The notes below the pieces were generated by a model that worked only from the letters and a program-made list of their open reading frames with translations, was not told where the DNA came from and did not search any database. Both the position numbers and the translations under genes were made by a program. Below, one piece after another: positions 17,668 through 25,693 of a stretch of 50,932 nucleotides of DNA; position 1 is the stretch's first letter, and every line of letters begins with the position of its first letter. The stretch lies in the NCBI GenBank assembly GCA_017396145.1, contig JAFQMS010000029.1:1-50932 (forward strand), read 5' to 3'. This DNA is from Lachnospiraceae bacterium. GTDB lineage: Bacteria; Bacillota; Clostridia; Lachnospirales; Lachnospiraceae.

Positions 17668-19080
17668 ATGATAAACAAGACGAAAGTTAAGTTTGGATTT
17701 AAGAAAATGCTAATAACAACTACTGTTTTGACTTTGTGTTGTAGTTTTCTATTGAGTTATGGCGGATATCATTCAAAGGCCGATGATATTAAGGATTCGG
17801 AAGAAAAGATTAGCGAATTGGAGAAGAAGGAAGAAGAGGCTAAAAAAATCCTTGCTGAACTTGAAAAAGAAAAAGGAAATATTGAAAAATATGTAGAAAA
17901 ACTTGATGTGCAGGTGAGTCAGTTATCCCAAGAGATTAATAAACTTTCCAAAGAGATATCTCAATGTGAAAAGGATATTGAAAGTACTAAGATTGAGATA
18001 GAGAAGGCTCAGGCGGAAGAGGATGCGCAGTATGAAGCAATGGTTAAGCGCATACAGTATACATATGAGAATGGAAATGATAACTATATTGAGATAATCC
18101 TTGGTTCAGAGAGTCTTGTTGAGTTAATTAATAATGTAGAATATGTAGAAAAGATTTCAGAATACGATAGGAATATTTTAAAAGGATATCAGAAAGCAAA
18201 GGATAAGGTTATAGTTAAGAAGGCACAACTAGAAAACCAGTTGACAACATTAAACGATAAACAAGCACAGGTTAAACTTGAGAAGGAAACCGTGGAAAAA
18301 CTTGTTGGTGATAAGGAAAAAGAGATATTAGCATACGAAAAGAAGATTTCAAATAATGAGGCACAACTTAAGGAATATGTAAGTCTTAAACAACAGGAAG
18401 AAGAGAACTTAGAACGACTGTTAGAAGAAGAAAGACAAAGAATTCTTGAAGAAGAAAGAAAACGTAAAGAAGAGGAAGAAAGAAAGCGTAAGGAAGAGGA
18501 AGAAAGAAAACGTAAAGAGGAAGAAGAGAAAAAGCGTCAAGAAGAAGAGGAAAAGAAAAAGCAAGAACAAAATGCCAATAATTCAGGCGATGGTAATAAA
18601 GAAGAAACAGATAACGATGATAAAAAAGAAGAAACTGATAATAAAGAGGAAAACAATGATTCTTCTCAGTCAGGAAGCACTGTTAAAGAGGATTACTTGT
18701 GGCCATGTCCTGACAGTTCAAGGATAACATCGGTATTTGGATATAGAAAACCACCTACAGCAGGGGCAAGTAGTTATCATCAAGGTATTGATGTTGGCGC
18801 TCCATCTGGTTCAAGAATAGTTGCAACAAAGAGTGGTGTTGTTACATCTGTTTATGTGAGTAGAGCTTCTGGTAACTCGGTTGTTGTTTATCATGGAGAT
18901 GGGGTGTTTACATACTACTTCCATTGCTCTGCCATATTAGTGGAATCGGGGCAAAGTGTTAAACAGGGAGAAGTTATTGCGTTAGTTGGTAGTACAGGTT
19001 ATTCTACAGGACCACATTTGGATTTTAGAATTAATATTAATGGAGAATATAAGGATCCGCTTAAATATGTTTCTCCATAA
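17668..19080 (+). CDS. PcsB/CwlO-like peptidoglycan hydrolase: coiled coil plus M23 domain
   Basis: A 470-residue secreted protein. An N-terminal signal segment (residues ~13-34) is followed by a long coiled coil (~40-245), a highly charged linker with EERKRKEE repeats (~260-300), an Asn/Glu/Lys spacer, and a C-terminal LytM/M23 domain (~350-470). The M23 motifs are HQGID (zinc His/Asp), YYFHC (catalytic His) and GPHLDF. The usual last motif is HLHF, so the second His is replaced by Asp here. The position directly after ftsEX and the coiled-coil design match the FtsEX-activated hydrolases PcsB (streptococci) and CwlO (bacilli). AAAAGGAGAG precedes the ATG. Confidence 0.88.
   Translation: MINKTKVKFGFKKMLITTTVLTLCCSFLLSYGGYHSKADDIKDSEEKISELEKKEEEAKKILAELEKEKGNIEKYVEKLDVQVSQLSQEINKLSKEISQCEKDIESTKIEIEKAQAEEDAQYEAMVKRIQYTYENGNDNYIEIILGSESLVELINNVEYVEKISEYDRNILKGYQKAKDKVIVKKAQLENQLTTLNDKQAQVKLEKETVEKLVGDKEKEILAYEKKISNNEAQLKEYVSLKQQEEENLERLLEEERQRILEEERKRKEEEERKRKEEEERKRKEEEEKKRQEEEEKKKQEQNANNSGDGNKEETDNDDKKEETDNKEENNDSSQSGSTVKEDYLWPCPDSSRITSVFGYRKPPTAGASSYHQGIDVGAPSGSRIVATKSGVVTSVYVSRASGNSVVVYHGDGVFTYYFHCSAILVESGQSVKQGEVIALVGSTGYSTGPHLDFRININGEYKDPLKYVSP
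18451..18524 (+). repeat. Three 24-base in-frame repeats in the hydrolase linker
   Basis: Near-identical units encode EERKRKEE three times in a row. They build a highly charged helical linker between the coiled coil and the M23 domain. Such repeats can vary in copy number between strains. Confidence 0.6.
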
Positions 19081-19109
19081 AGCAAAACCGTTGGTTATGG
19101 AGAAAGTAT

Positions 19110-20504
19110 ATGAATAAAGAAATGTTAGAAACAAATTCCTCGAATAATGCACAAGATATTGAAGAATTAGAGGAAATTATTAAAGAGATTGAGAAAACAG
19201 AAGAGATTGTGGAGCAGCAGGAAAAGGAGAAGCAACTTAAAAAGACACTGAGTGAAGATGACAAGCCGGGCAGCAGAGAAAGTTTTTTTTCCGGACTTTA
19301 TACTGGAATGGTTATGTTGGCGACTGTGGTGATGATTGTGCTTATACTTGTGATGCTTATAGGAGATAAAAGAATAGCGTTTATTGATGCAGATGCTACA
19401 AAATATGATTATCCGCAGACTAATGAGAATATTTCCAAGGATATGGGGAATATTTCTGCCAAAATAGAGTACATTGCTTCTGTGTTATCGGAGTATTATT
19501 TGGAGGATGTTGATGATAAGAGGATGATAGAGGGAATATATGCAGGAATGGTGGCAAGTCTTGGAGATGTGTATTCTATATATTTACCAGGAGAAACATA
19601 TGATGATTTGATGGAAGAAACAGAAGGTGTGTATTCCGGAATCGGTAGTATTGTAAGAACAAACAGTGACGGTGAATTGGAGATAGAATCTGTAACTAGC
19701 GGTAGTCCAAGCGAAGAGGCAGGATTAAAAATAGGCGATGTTTTTTTGGAGATTGACGGGGTTTCGTTAAAAGGACTTAAATCAGAGGAAGCAGTGACAC
19801 TTATGCGCGGTGAGGAAGGTACTAGTGTAACTGTAAAGATTAGGACAAAGGAAGGCGAAGAAAAAGAAATCACCTTAAAGAGGGAGAGTGTTGAAATTAT
19901 AAGTGCTACCCACGAAATGTTGGAAGATGGAATAGGGTATGTAAAGATTTCAGGTTTTGAAATTAACACAGTAAAACAGTTTAACAAAGCCATAACTGCT
20001 TTAGAAAAGGAGAACATGAAGGGGTTAATAATTGACCTTAGAGGTAATCCGGGAGGAGTGCTTTCATCTGTATCTGGTATTGCTGATCGTATACTTCCAA
20101 AGGGATTAGTTATGTATACGGAAGATAAGCATGGTAATTTAGTTGATAAAGTAGAGTCTACAGACGATGAAAGTATAGAATTACCAATAGTTGTATTGAT
20201 TGATAAAAACAGTGCCAGTGCCTCAGAGGTTTTAGCGGGGGCTATTAAGGACAGGGATGCCGGTAAACTAGTGGGAAAAACAACATTTGGAAAAGGTATT
20301 GTACAGTCTTTGGTAGCAATGAAAGATGGTTCTGCAATTAAACTTACAACTGCGAAGTATTATACTCCAGATGGACACTATATTCACGGAAAAGGTATTG
20401 AACCAGATTTTGAAGTGGACTTTGACGGGGATAAGTATTATAATGATGGAATTGATACTCAATTGGAAAAAGGAATTGAAGTATTAAAGGAAATGATAGA
20501 ATAA
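19110..20504 (+). CDS. C-terminal processing peptidase (S41) with PDZ domain
   Basis: A 464-residue membrane-anchored protease. Residues 1-60 form an acidic cytoplasmic coiled region, longer than usual; a membrane segment spans ~68-90. The PDZ domain (~165-250) includes GVYSGIGS, SPSEEAGLKIGD and the G-hairpin. The S41 core has YVKISGFEINTVKQF, LIIDLRGNPGG (near 310), the serine motif NSASASEVLAGA (near 366) and lysine motif GKTTFGKG (near 388), the Ser-Lys dyad of Ctp proteases. It is homologous to CtpA/CtpB/Prc. B. subtilis also places a ctp gene after ftsEX. It may trim FtsX partners or hydrolases outside the cell. Confidence 0.9.
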   Translation: MNKEMLETNSSNNAQDIEELEEIIKEIEKTEEIVEQQEKEKQLKKTLSEDDKPGSRESFFSGLYTGMVMLATVVMIVLILVMLIGDKRIAFIDADATKYDYPQTNENISKDMGNISAKIEYIASVLSEYYLEDVDDKRMIEGIYAGMVASLGDVYSIYLPGETYDDLMEETEGVYSGIGSIVRTNSDGELEIESVTSGSPSEEAGLKIGDVFLEIDGVSLKGLKSEEAVTLMRGEEGTSVTVKIRTKEGEEKEITLKRESVEIISATHEMLEDGIGYVKISGFEINTVKQFNKAITALEKENMKGLIIDLRGNPGGVLSSVSGIADRILPKGLVMYTEDKHGNLVDKVESTDDESIELPIVVLIDKNSASASEVLAGAIKDRDAGKLVGKTTFGKGIVQSLVAMKDGSAIKLTTAKYYTPDGHYIHGKGIEPDFEVDFDGDKYYNDGIDTQLEKGIEVLKEMIE

Positions 20505-20523
20505 ATATGAAAGGTATTGAAAG

Positions 20524-21789
20524 ATGAAATTTATTGCAACACCGGTAAAGGGAATGAATGATTTTCTCCCTGCAGATATGAGACTTAGAGAATATACATT
20601 ATCTATGATTAAAGAAATATACGCAAGTTATGGATTTGCCCAGATTGAGACTCCGGCAATGGAACACATAGAGAATCTGACAAGCAATCAGGGCGGAGAG
20701 AATGAAAAACTCATCTTTAAAGTTATGAAAAGAGGAGCTGACCTTGCAAGGGCATTAGAAAAGGAGAATGGAGAATTAGCGGACAATGGTCTTAGATACG
20801 ACCTTACGGTTCCGTTATCCAGATATTATGCTAACAATAGCAATAACTTACCATCACCTTTTAAGGCGTTACAAATTGGCAATGTATGGAGAGCAGACAA
20901 GCCACAAAAGGGAAGATTTCGTCAGTTTACCCAGTGCGATATAGATATATTAGGAGATGACTCAATACTAGCAGAGATAGAATTGATTGGGGCTACATCT
21001 ACGGCACTTTACAAGATTTTATCTCAGGTGAATATTAAGGATTTTACGGTTCACATTAATGACAGAAGAATTCTAAAAGCAATGACTTTGTATGCAGGAT
21101 TTCCTGAAGATAGTCAGGATTTAGTTTATATAATTCTTGATAAACTAGATAAGATTGGAGTGGAAGGCGTAAAAGAGGCGCTTCTTAAAGAGGGCTTTGA
21201 CGAAACCAGTGTTAATAAATATGTAGAGATATTTGATAGATATAGTCAAGGTGTGAATGCTAAAGAATTCTGCAATTTCTTAAATCAAGATTATATTAAT
21301 GATAAGATAGTGGAAGATGTTGACACGATTATTTCCTGCGTTAGAACGATGACAGATAAAGGTGTTAAGTTGGTGTTTGACCCTACTTTGGTTAGAGGAA
21401 TGTCTTACTATACAGGAACTATATTTGAAATAACTTTGGATAATTATAATTTTTCAGTTGCCGGTGGTGGAAGATATGATGAAATGATAGGAAAATTCAG
21501 CAATCAGAAGGTTCCTGCATGTGGTTTTTCCATTGGATTTGAAAGAATTATTACTATATTAAAAGATTTCGAGGCTGAAAAGTTTATTGATAACAAGAAT
21601 AAGAAGGCTTTCCTTATAGATAAGAAAGTTTGTGTTCAGACAATGACTGAAGTTTTCGAAAAAGCAGCGGCTCTTAGAAAAGAAGGATGGACAGTAACAG
21701 TTCAGCCGCTAAAGAAGAATGCCAAATTCCAGGTTGAAAAACTAGAGGCAGACGGATACGGTGATATAGAAAAAGTATTTGAAAAATAA
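20524..21789 (+). CDS. hisS: Histidyl-tRNA synthetase
   Basis: A 421-residue class II aminoacyl-tRNA synthetase charging tRNA-His. Class II motif 1 is near residue 40, motif 2 is QIGNVWRADKPQKGRFRQFT (near 118), and the histidine-specific motif is LVRGMSYYTGTIFEI (near 290) followed by AGGGRYDEMIG. A short C-terminal anticodon-binding domain (~335-421) is present, which favours HisS over the regulatory paralogue HisZ. The start spacing from ctp is 19 bases. The C-terminal domain looks somewhat divergent, so an ATP-phosphoribosyltransferase regulatory subunit is a remote alternative; no his biosynthesis genes are nearby. Confidence 0.87.
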   Translation: MKFIATPVKGMNDFLPADMRLREYTLSMIKEIYASYGFAQIETPAMEHIENLTSNQGGENEKLIFKVMKRGADLARALEKENGELADNGLRYDLTVPLSRYYANNSNNLPSPFKALQIGNVWRADKPQKGRFRQFTQCDIDILGDDSILAEIELIGATSTALYKILSQVNIKDFTVHINDRRILKAMTLYAGFPEDSQDLVYIILDKLDKIGVEGVKEALLKEGFDETSVNKYVEIFDRYSQGVNAKEFCNFLNQDYINDKIVEDVDTIISCVRTMTDKGVKLVFDPTLVRGMSYYTGTIFEITLDNYNFSVAGGGRYDEMIGKFSNQKVPACGFSIGFERIITILKDFEAEKFIDNKNKKAFLIDKKVCVQTMTEVFEKAAALRKEGWTVTVQPLKKNAKFQVEKLEADGYGDIEKVFEK

Positions 21790-21811
21790 TATTTATTGAA
21801 TTAATAGAATT

Positions 21812-21859
21812 AAAAAGTGTGATTTTGTCAAATAAAAGACAGATGTCACACTTTTTTTT
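21812..21859 (+). terminator. Intrinsic terminator after hisS
   Basis: AAAGTGTGA and TCACACTTT form a 9-bp stem followed by a run of T residues, about 25 bases after the hisS stop. Confidence 0.75.
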
Positions 21860-21897
21860 ATGCAAAATTCCGTATTTGCGAATATTATGTTTTTTTG

Positions 21898-21926
21898 TTG
21901 AATTGATAACAAAAGTTTGTTAAAAT
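21898..21926 (+). promoter_or_regulatory. Promoter of the malate/fumarate-Hdr operon
   Basis: TTGAAT (21898-21903) and TAAAAT (21921-21926) are separated by 17 bases, 110 bases before the first gene. A Rex half-site sequence TTGTTAA (21917-21923) overlaps the -10 box. Confidence 0.6.
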
Positions 21927-21966
21927 AATGTCATGTGTGTGGGGAAGGTTTCTTTGTTAAAAAACA

Positions 21967-21984
21967 TTGTGAAAAAATTAACAG
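21967..21984 (+). promoter_or_regulatory. Candidate Rex (NADH-sensing repressor) operator
   Basis: TTGTGAAAAAATTAACAG matches the Rex consensus TTGT(G/T)AA-N4-TTAACAA at all but the last base. Two further TTGTTAA half-sites lie at 21917-21923 and 21954-21960. The site lies in the transcribed leader, about 50 bases before the mdh start codon. Rex normally represses fermentation genes when NADH is low relative to NAD+, so it would fit a pathway that disposes of NADH. Confidence 0.55.
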
Positions 21985-22035
21985 AGAATAATTAAACTAA
22001 GATACTATTACTCATGAAATAAGAAAGGAATTGAC

Positions 22036-22980
22036 ATGAATAAGATTACAGTAATTGGTACAGGTAGTGTAGGTTCTACAATAGCTTATACTTTAGCGAT
22101 TGAAGGCCTTGCATCGGAAATTGTTATGATTGATATTAATGGAGACAAAGCATTAGGAGAGGCATTGGATATTCGTCAGGGTACACCATTTGGTCATCCA
22201 TGCACAGTTCAGGCAGGTAATTATGCTGATGCAGCAGGTTCGGATATTGTTGTTATTACATCAGGAATTGCAAGAAAAGAAGGACAATCAAGACTTGATT
22301 TAGCTCAGGTGAATATCAATGTAGTAAAATCTATTACTCCAGAGGTTATTCGTTATGCGCCAGATGCAACTTATGTTATAGTAAGTAACCCGGTTGATGT
22401 ATTGACATATGCATTTTGTAAATACTCAGGACTTCCAGAACAAAGAATAATAGGTTCTGGTACAATATTAGACACTGCTCGTCTTCGTTCTAGAATTTCA
22501 GAGTATTACTCTGTTAATCAGCAAAACGTTCATGCTTATGTATTAGGCGAACATGGAGATTCTTCATTTGTGCCTTGGTCTATCGCTAACATTTCCAATG
22601 TGCCGGTAGAAGATTATAGAAATTCTTTATTAAATACAAGACGAGATTTTCCAGACTTAAATAAGGATGAAGTTGAGGAATATGTTCGTAAGTCAGGAGC
22701 AAAGGTTATACAGAGAAAGGGAGCTACATTTTATGCTGTATCAATGTCGGTATGTCACATCTGCAAATGTTTATTAAGTGGTATTGATACAACATTGACA
22801 GTTTCTACAATGTTACATGGTGAATACGGAATTGATGATATTTGCTTAAGTTTATTAAATGTTGTAGGTAAAGATGGTGCTCATAGTAAAGTAATGCTTC
22901 CTCTCAACGATAGAGAACTTGAGGCATTGAGATATAGTGCGGACAGTCTTAGAAATGTAATTAATAGTGTAAAACTTTAA
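22036..22980 (+). CDS. mdh: Malate dehydrogenase of the lactate dehydrogenase-like family
   Basis: A 314-residue NAD-dependent 2-hydroxyacid dehydrogenase. The Rossmann motif is VIGTGSVGSTIAYTLA (near 5), the catalytic His lies in LGEHGDSSFVPWS (His about 173), and the substrate loop is GIARKEGQSRLDL. The residue that discriminates substrates (102 in LDH numbering) is Arg80 here, the malate/oxaloacetate type; lactate dehydrogenases have Gln. Substrate-binding Arg109 corresponds to Arg86. By overall similarity it would be labelled L-lactate dehydrogenase, but the Arg and the fumarase downstream point to oxaloacetate reduction. It is the first gene of the operon. GAAAGGAA precedes the ATG. Confidence 0.78.
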   Translation: MNKITVIGTGSVGSTIAYTLAIEGLASEIVMIDINGDKALGEALDIRQGTPFGHPCTVQAGNYADAAGSDIVVITSGIARKEGQSRLDLAQVNINVVKSITPEVIRYAPDATYVIVSNPVDVLTYAFCKYSGLPEQRIIGSGTILDTARLRSRISEYYSVNQQNVHAYVLGEHGDSSFVPWSIANISNVPVEDYRNSLLNTRRDFPDLNKDEVEEYVRKSGAKVIQRKGATFYAVSMSVCHICKCLLSGIDTTLTVSTMLHGEYGIDDICLSLLNVVGKDGAHSKVMLPLNDRELEALRYSADSLRNVINSVKL

Positions 22981-23079
22981 GTTACACTATAGATATGTTT
23001 GCAAAGCAGTTAAAAAGCGTTTGTAAAACATTCATATTAAAAATGAATATTAATTTGATAATAGAAAGGACATAAAAAT

Positions 23080-24456
23080 ATGGAATATCGTATTGAACAT
23101 GATTCTATGGGTGAGGTTAAGGTGCCAGCTGATGTATACTGGGCTGCACAGACACAGAGAAGCCATGAGAATTTTGAAATAGGTGTAGGTATAGAAACTA
23201 TGCCAAAGGAAATAATCCATGCGTTTGGTGTTTTAAAGAAGGCTGCTGCCATTGCTAACAATGGTCTTAAGCCGGAAAAGATGACAGATGAAAAACTTAG
23301 TGCAATTAAAAAAGCATGTGATGAAGTAATGTCAGGAGTACTCAATACTCATTTTCCACTTGTTGTATGGCAGACAGGTTCAGGCACACAGTCTAATATG
23401 AATGCTAACGAAGTTATTGCTAATCGCGGTAATGAGATACTTGGACAGAAACTTCTGCATCCAAATGATGATGTTAATATGAGTCAGTCATCTAATGATA
23501 CCTTCCCAACAGCAATGCATATTGCTGCTGTTATAGCATTGGAGAATAAGTTAATTCCAGCAGCTAAAGAACTCATTGAAACATTTAAGCGTTTAGAGAC
23601 CGAGAATGAAGGAATTGTAAAGAGTGGTAGAACCCACCTTCAGGATGCAACACCTATTACATTTACTCAGGAGATAAGCGGATGGCGTTCAAGTCTTGAA
23701 AAGGATGTTGAATTATTAAACCGTGCAGTAGAGCCTCTTTATGAATTGGCTCTAGGTGGAACTGCGGTAGGAACAGGACTTAATGCTCCTGCAGGATTTG
23801 CAGAGAATGTTGCAAAGGAAATTGCCAACATTACAGGCAAGCCATTTGTTACAGCAGTTAACAAGTTCCACTCACTTACTTCTAAGGATGAATTAGTATT
23901 TGCTCACGGAGCAATCAAGGCTTTAGCTTGCGATATGATGAAGATTGCTAACGATATTCGTTGGCTTGCAAGCGGACCAAGAGATGGTCTTGGAGAAATC
24001 TTCATTCCAGAGAATGAGCCTGGTTCATCAATTATGCCAGGTAAAGTTAACCCAACACAGTGCGAGGCAGTTACAATGGTGGCTGTTCAGGTAATGGGTA
24101 ATGATGTAGCAGTAGGAATGGCTGCATCGCAGGGTAACTTTGAACTTAATGTATTTATGCCAGTTACAATATATAACTTCCTTCAGTCAGCAAGACTTCT
24201 TGCTGAAGCAATAGTTTCATTTAATAAGAACTGTGCAGTAGGAATTAAGGCTAATAAGGAAAAGATGCATCACAATCTTCACAACTCACTTATGCTTGTC
24301 ACAGCACTTAATCCATACATTGGATATGAGAACGCTGCAAAGACAGCTAAGAAAGCATTTAAGGATAATATTTCTTTAAAAGAAGCTTGTGTGGAACTTG
24401 GATTCCTTACAGCAGAGAGATTTGACGAAGTATTCCATCCAGAAGAGATGGTTTAA
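23080..24456 (+). CDS. fumC: Class II fumarate hydratase
   Basis: A 458-residue fumarase C, interconverting malate and fumarate without an Fe-S cluster. Signatures are [16 protein letters not shown] (near 100), [14 protein letters not shown] (near 131), [12 protein letters not shown] (near 186) and the superfamily motif [11 protein letters not shown] (near 318). Length is normal. AGAAAGGA precedes the ATG. It follows mdh by 99 bases and precedes the Hdr genes by 51 bases, in the order of the reductive branch of the citric acid cycle, so it probably feeds fumarate to the reductase encoded at the end of the operon. Confidence 0.95.
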   Translation: MEYRIEHDSMGEVKVPADVYWAAQTQRSHENFEIGVGIETMPKEIIHAFGVLKKAAAIANNGLKPEKMTDEKLSAIKKACDEVMSGVLNTHFPLVVWQTGSGTQSNMNANEVIANRGNEILGQKLLHPNDDVNMSQSSNDTFPTAMHIAAVIALENKLIPAAKELIETFKRLETENEGIVKSGRTHLQDATPITFTQEISGWRSSLEKDVELLNRAVEPLYELALGGTAVGTGLNAPAGFAENVAKEIANITGKPFVTAVNKFHSLTSKDELVFAHGAIKALACDMMKIANDIRWLASGPRDGLGEIFIPENEPGSSIMPGKVNPTQCEAVTMVAVQVMGNDVAVGMAASQGNFELNVFMPVTIYNFLQSARLLAEAIVSFNKNCAVGIKANKEKMHHNLHNSLMLVTALNPYIGYENAAKTAKKAFKDNISLKEACVELGFLTAERFDEVFHPEEMV

Positions 24457-24507
24457 ATAAGATGATTATCATCAATAAAATTTGCTTAGGCATGAAAGGA
24501 TAAAACT

Positions 24508-25293
24508 ATGAAAGCAAGTTATTTTCCAGGATGTACCCTGAAAAATAAGGCAACCCACCTTGATATTTATGCAAGAAAATGTGCCGATGTTTTAGGTGTT
24601 ACATTAGAAGAAATTGAAGAGTGGCAGTGCTGTGGTGGTGTGTTTACAACATCTAAGGACGAAGTAGCTACAAAGCTTTCTTCAGTGCGTGCCCTCAAGG
24701 AAGCAAAGGCAAAGAATCAGCCTTTGATAACTGTGTGTTCAGCTTGTCATAACGTGATTAAACAGACTAATCATGCAATGGAAGATACACAGTTTGCAGA
24801 CAAGGTTAACAGATATATGGGAGAGGATGCATATGATGGAAGTGCAACAGTATATCACTATCTTGAAATGCTTCGTGACCTTGTAGGATTTGACAAGATT
24901 AAAGAGAAAGTGGTTAATCCACTTACAGGCAAGAAAATCGGTGCTTACTATGGTTGTCTGTTACTTAGACCTAATAAGGTTATGCAGATGGATGACCCTG
25001 AGAATCCACAGATTATGGAAGATTTTATCCGCGCTATTGGTGCAGAGCCTGTAGTGTATGCATATCGTAATGAATGTTGCGGCGGATATATTGCAATGGA
25101 AGACCCTCAGTCAGCAAAGAAAAAGAGTAACAGAGTAACTGAGTGCGCACAGATTGCGGGAGCAGAAATGATAGTTACTGCCTGTCCACTTTGCAAATAC
25201 AATTTAGTTAAGAACGGCTCTGAACTTCCAGTGATTTATTTCACAGAATTGTTAGCCGAGGCTCTTGGAGTAAAGGAGGTTTCTAATGAATAA
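24508..25293 (+). CDS. hdrB: HdrB-like subunit with two CCG domains
   Basis: A 261-residue HdrB family protein. Both CCG motifs are complete: Cys9, Cys41-Cys42, Cys77 and Cys80, then Cys150, Cys190-Cys191, Cys226 and Cys229. In methanogen HdrB these motifs ligate the unusual non-cubane [4Fe-4S] clusters where disulfide is reduced. Here they could reduce a thiol/disulfide carrier or pass electrons to the fumarate reductase subunits. It overlaps hdrC by 8 bases, after GGAGG in its own 3' end. Related CCG domains also form the C-terminal half of methanogen thiol:fumarate reductase TfrB. Confidence 0.9.
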   Translation: MKASYFPGCTLKNKATHLDIYARKCADVLGVTLEEIEEWQCCGGVFTTSKDEVATKLSSVRALKEAKAKNQPLITVCSACHNVIKQTNHAMEDTQFADKVNRYMGEDAYDGSATVYHYLEMLRDLVGFDKIKEKVVNPLTGKKIGAYYGCLLLRPNKVMQMDDPENPQIMEDFIRAIGAEPVVYAYRNECCGGYIAMEDPQSAKKKSNRVTECAQIAGAEMIVTACPLCKYNLVKNGSELPVIYFTELLAEALGVKEVSNE

Positions 25294-25678
25294 TAAGATG
25301 CAAAACCTTCGTGATGAGATAATCTTAAGAAGTGGTGTTAATCCATCAAAATGTATGGCATGTGGTAAGTGTTCAGCAACTTGTCCTGCATATAACGAGA
25401 TGGAATACCATCCACATCAGTTTGTAAGTATGGTAAAGAGCGGAGATATTGAGCCATTACTGGCTTCTGATTCTCTATATAAATGTCTTACTTGCTTTGC
25501 TTGTGTTGACAGATGCCCAAGAGGCGTTGAACCTGCAAAGTTAGTTGAAGCAGTAAGACTTGCAGCAATTAGACAGCAAGGAGCCAATCATCTTAAACCT
25601 GATATGGTTCCAGATATGTTAGACGACGATATGCCACAGCAGGCAATTGTAAGTGCATTTAGAAAATATACTAAGTAA
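25286..25678 (+). CDS. hdrC: HdrC-like ferredoxin subunit
   Basis: A 130-residue HdrC with two [4Fe-4S] motifs, CMACGKCSATCP (near residue 18) and CLTCFACVDRCP (near 66), separated by HdrC-type text (FVSMVKSGD, LYKCLTC). It should carry electrons between HdrA and HdrB in the cytosol. It is shorter than many methanogen HdrC proteins but typical for bacterial Hdr clusters. The ribosome binding site GGAGG lies within hdrB; hdrA follows after 15 bases. Confidence 0.9.
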   Translation: MNNKMQNLRDEIILRSGVNPSKCMACGKCSATCPAYNEMEYHPHQFVSMVKSGDIEPLLASDSLYKCLTCFACVDRCPRGVEPAKLVEAVRLAAIRQQGANHLKPDMVPDMLDDDMPQQAIVSAFRKYTK

Positions 25679-25693
25679 GGAGGAAAAGACAAA

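Noticed and set aside
20524-21789. HisZ (ATP phosphoribosyltransferase regulatory subunit)
   Set aside because: A C-terminal anticodon-binding-like domain and intact class II motifs are present, and no histidine biosynthesis genes are nearby.
22036-22980. L-lactate dehydrogenase
   Set aside because: Overall sequence looks LDH-like, but Arg80 sits at the substrate-discriminating position and the next gene is fumarase, so malate dehydrogenase is preferred.
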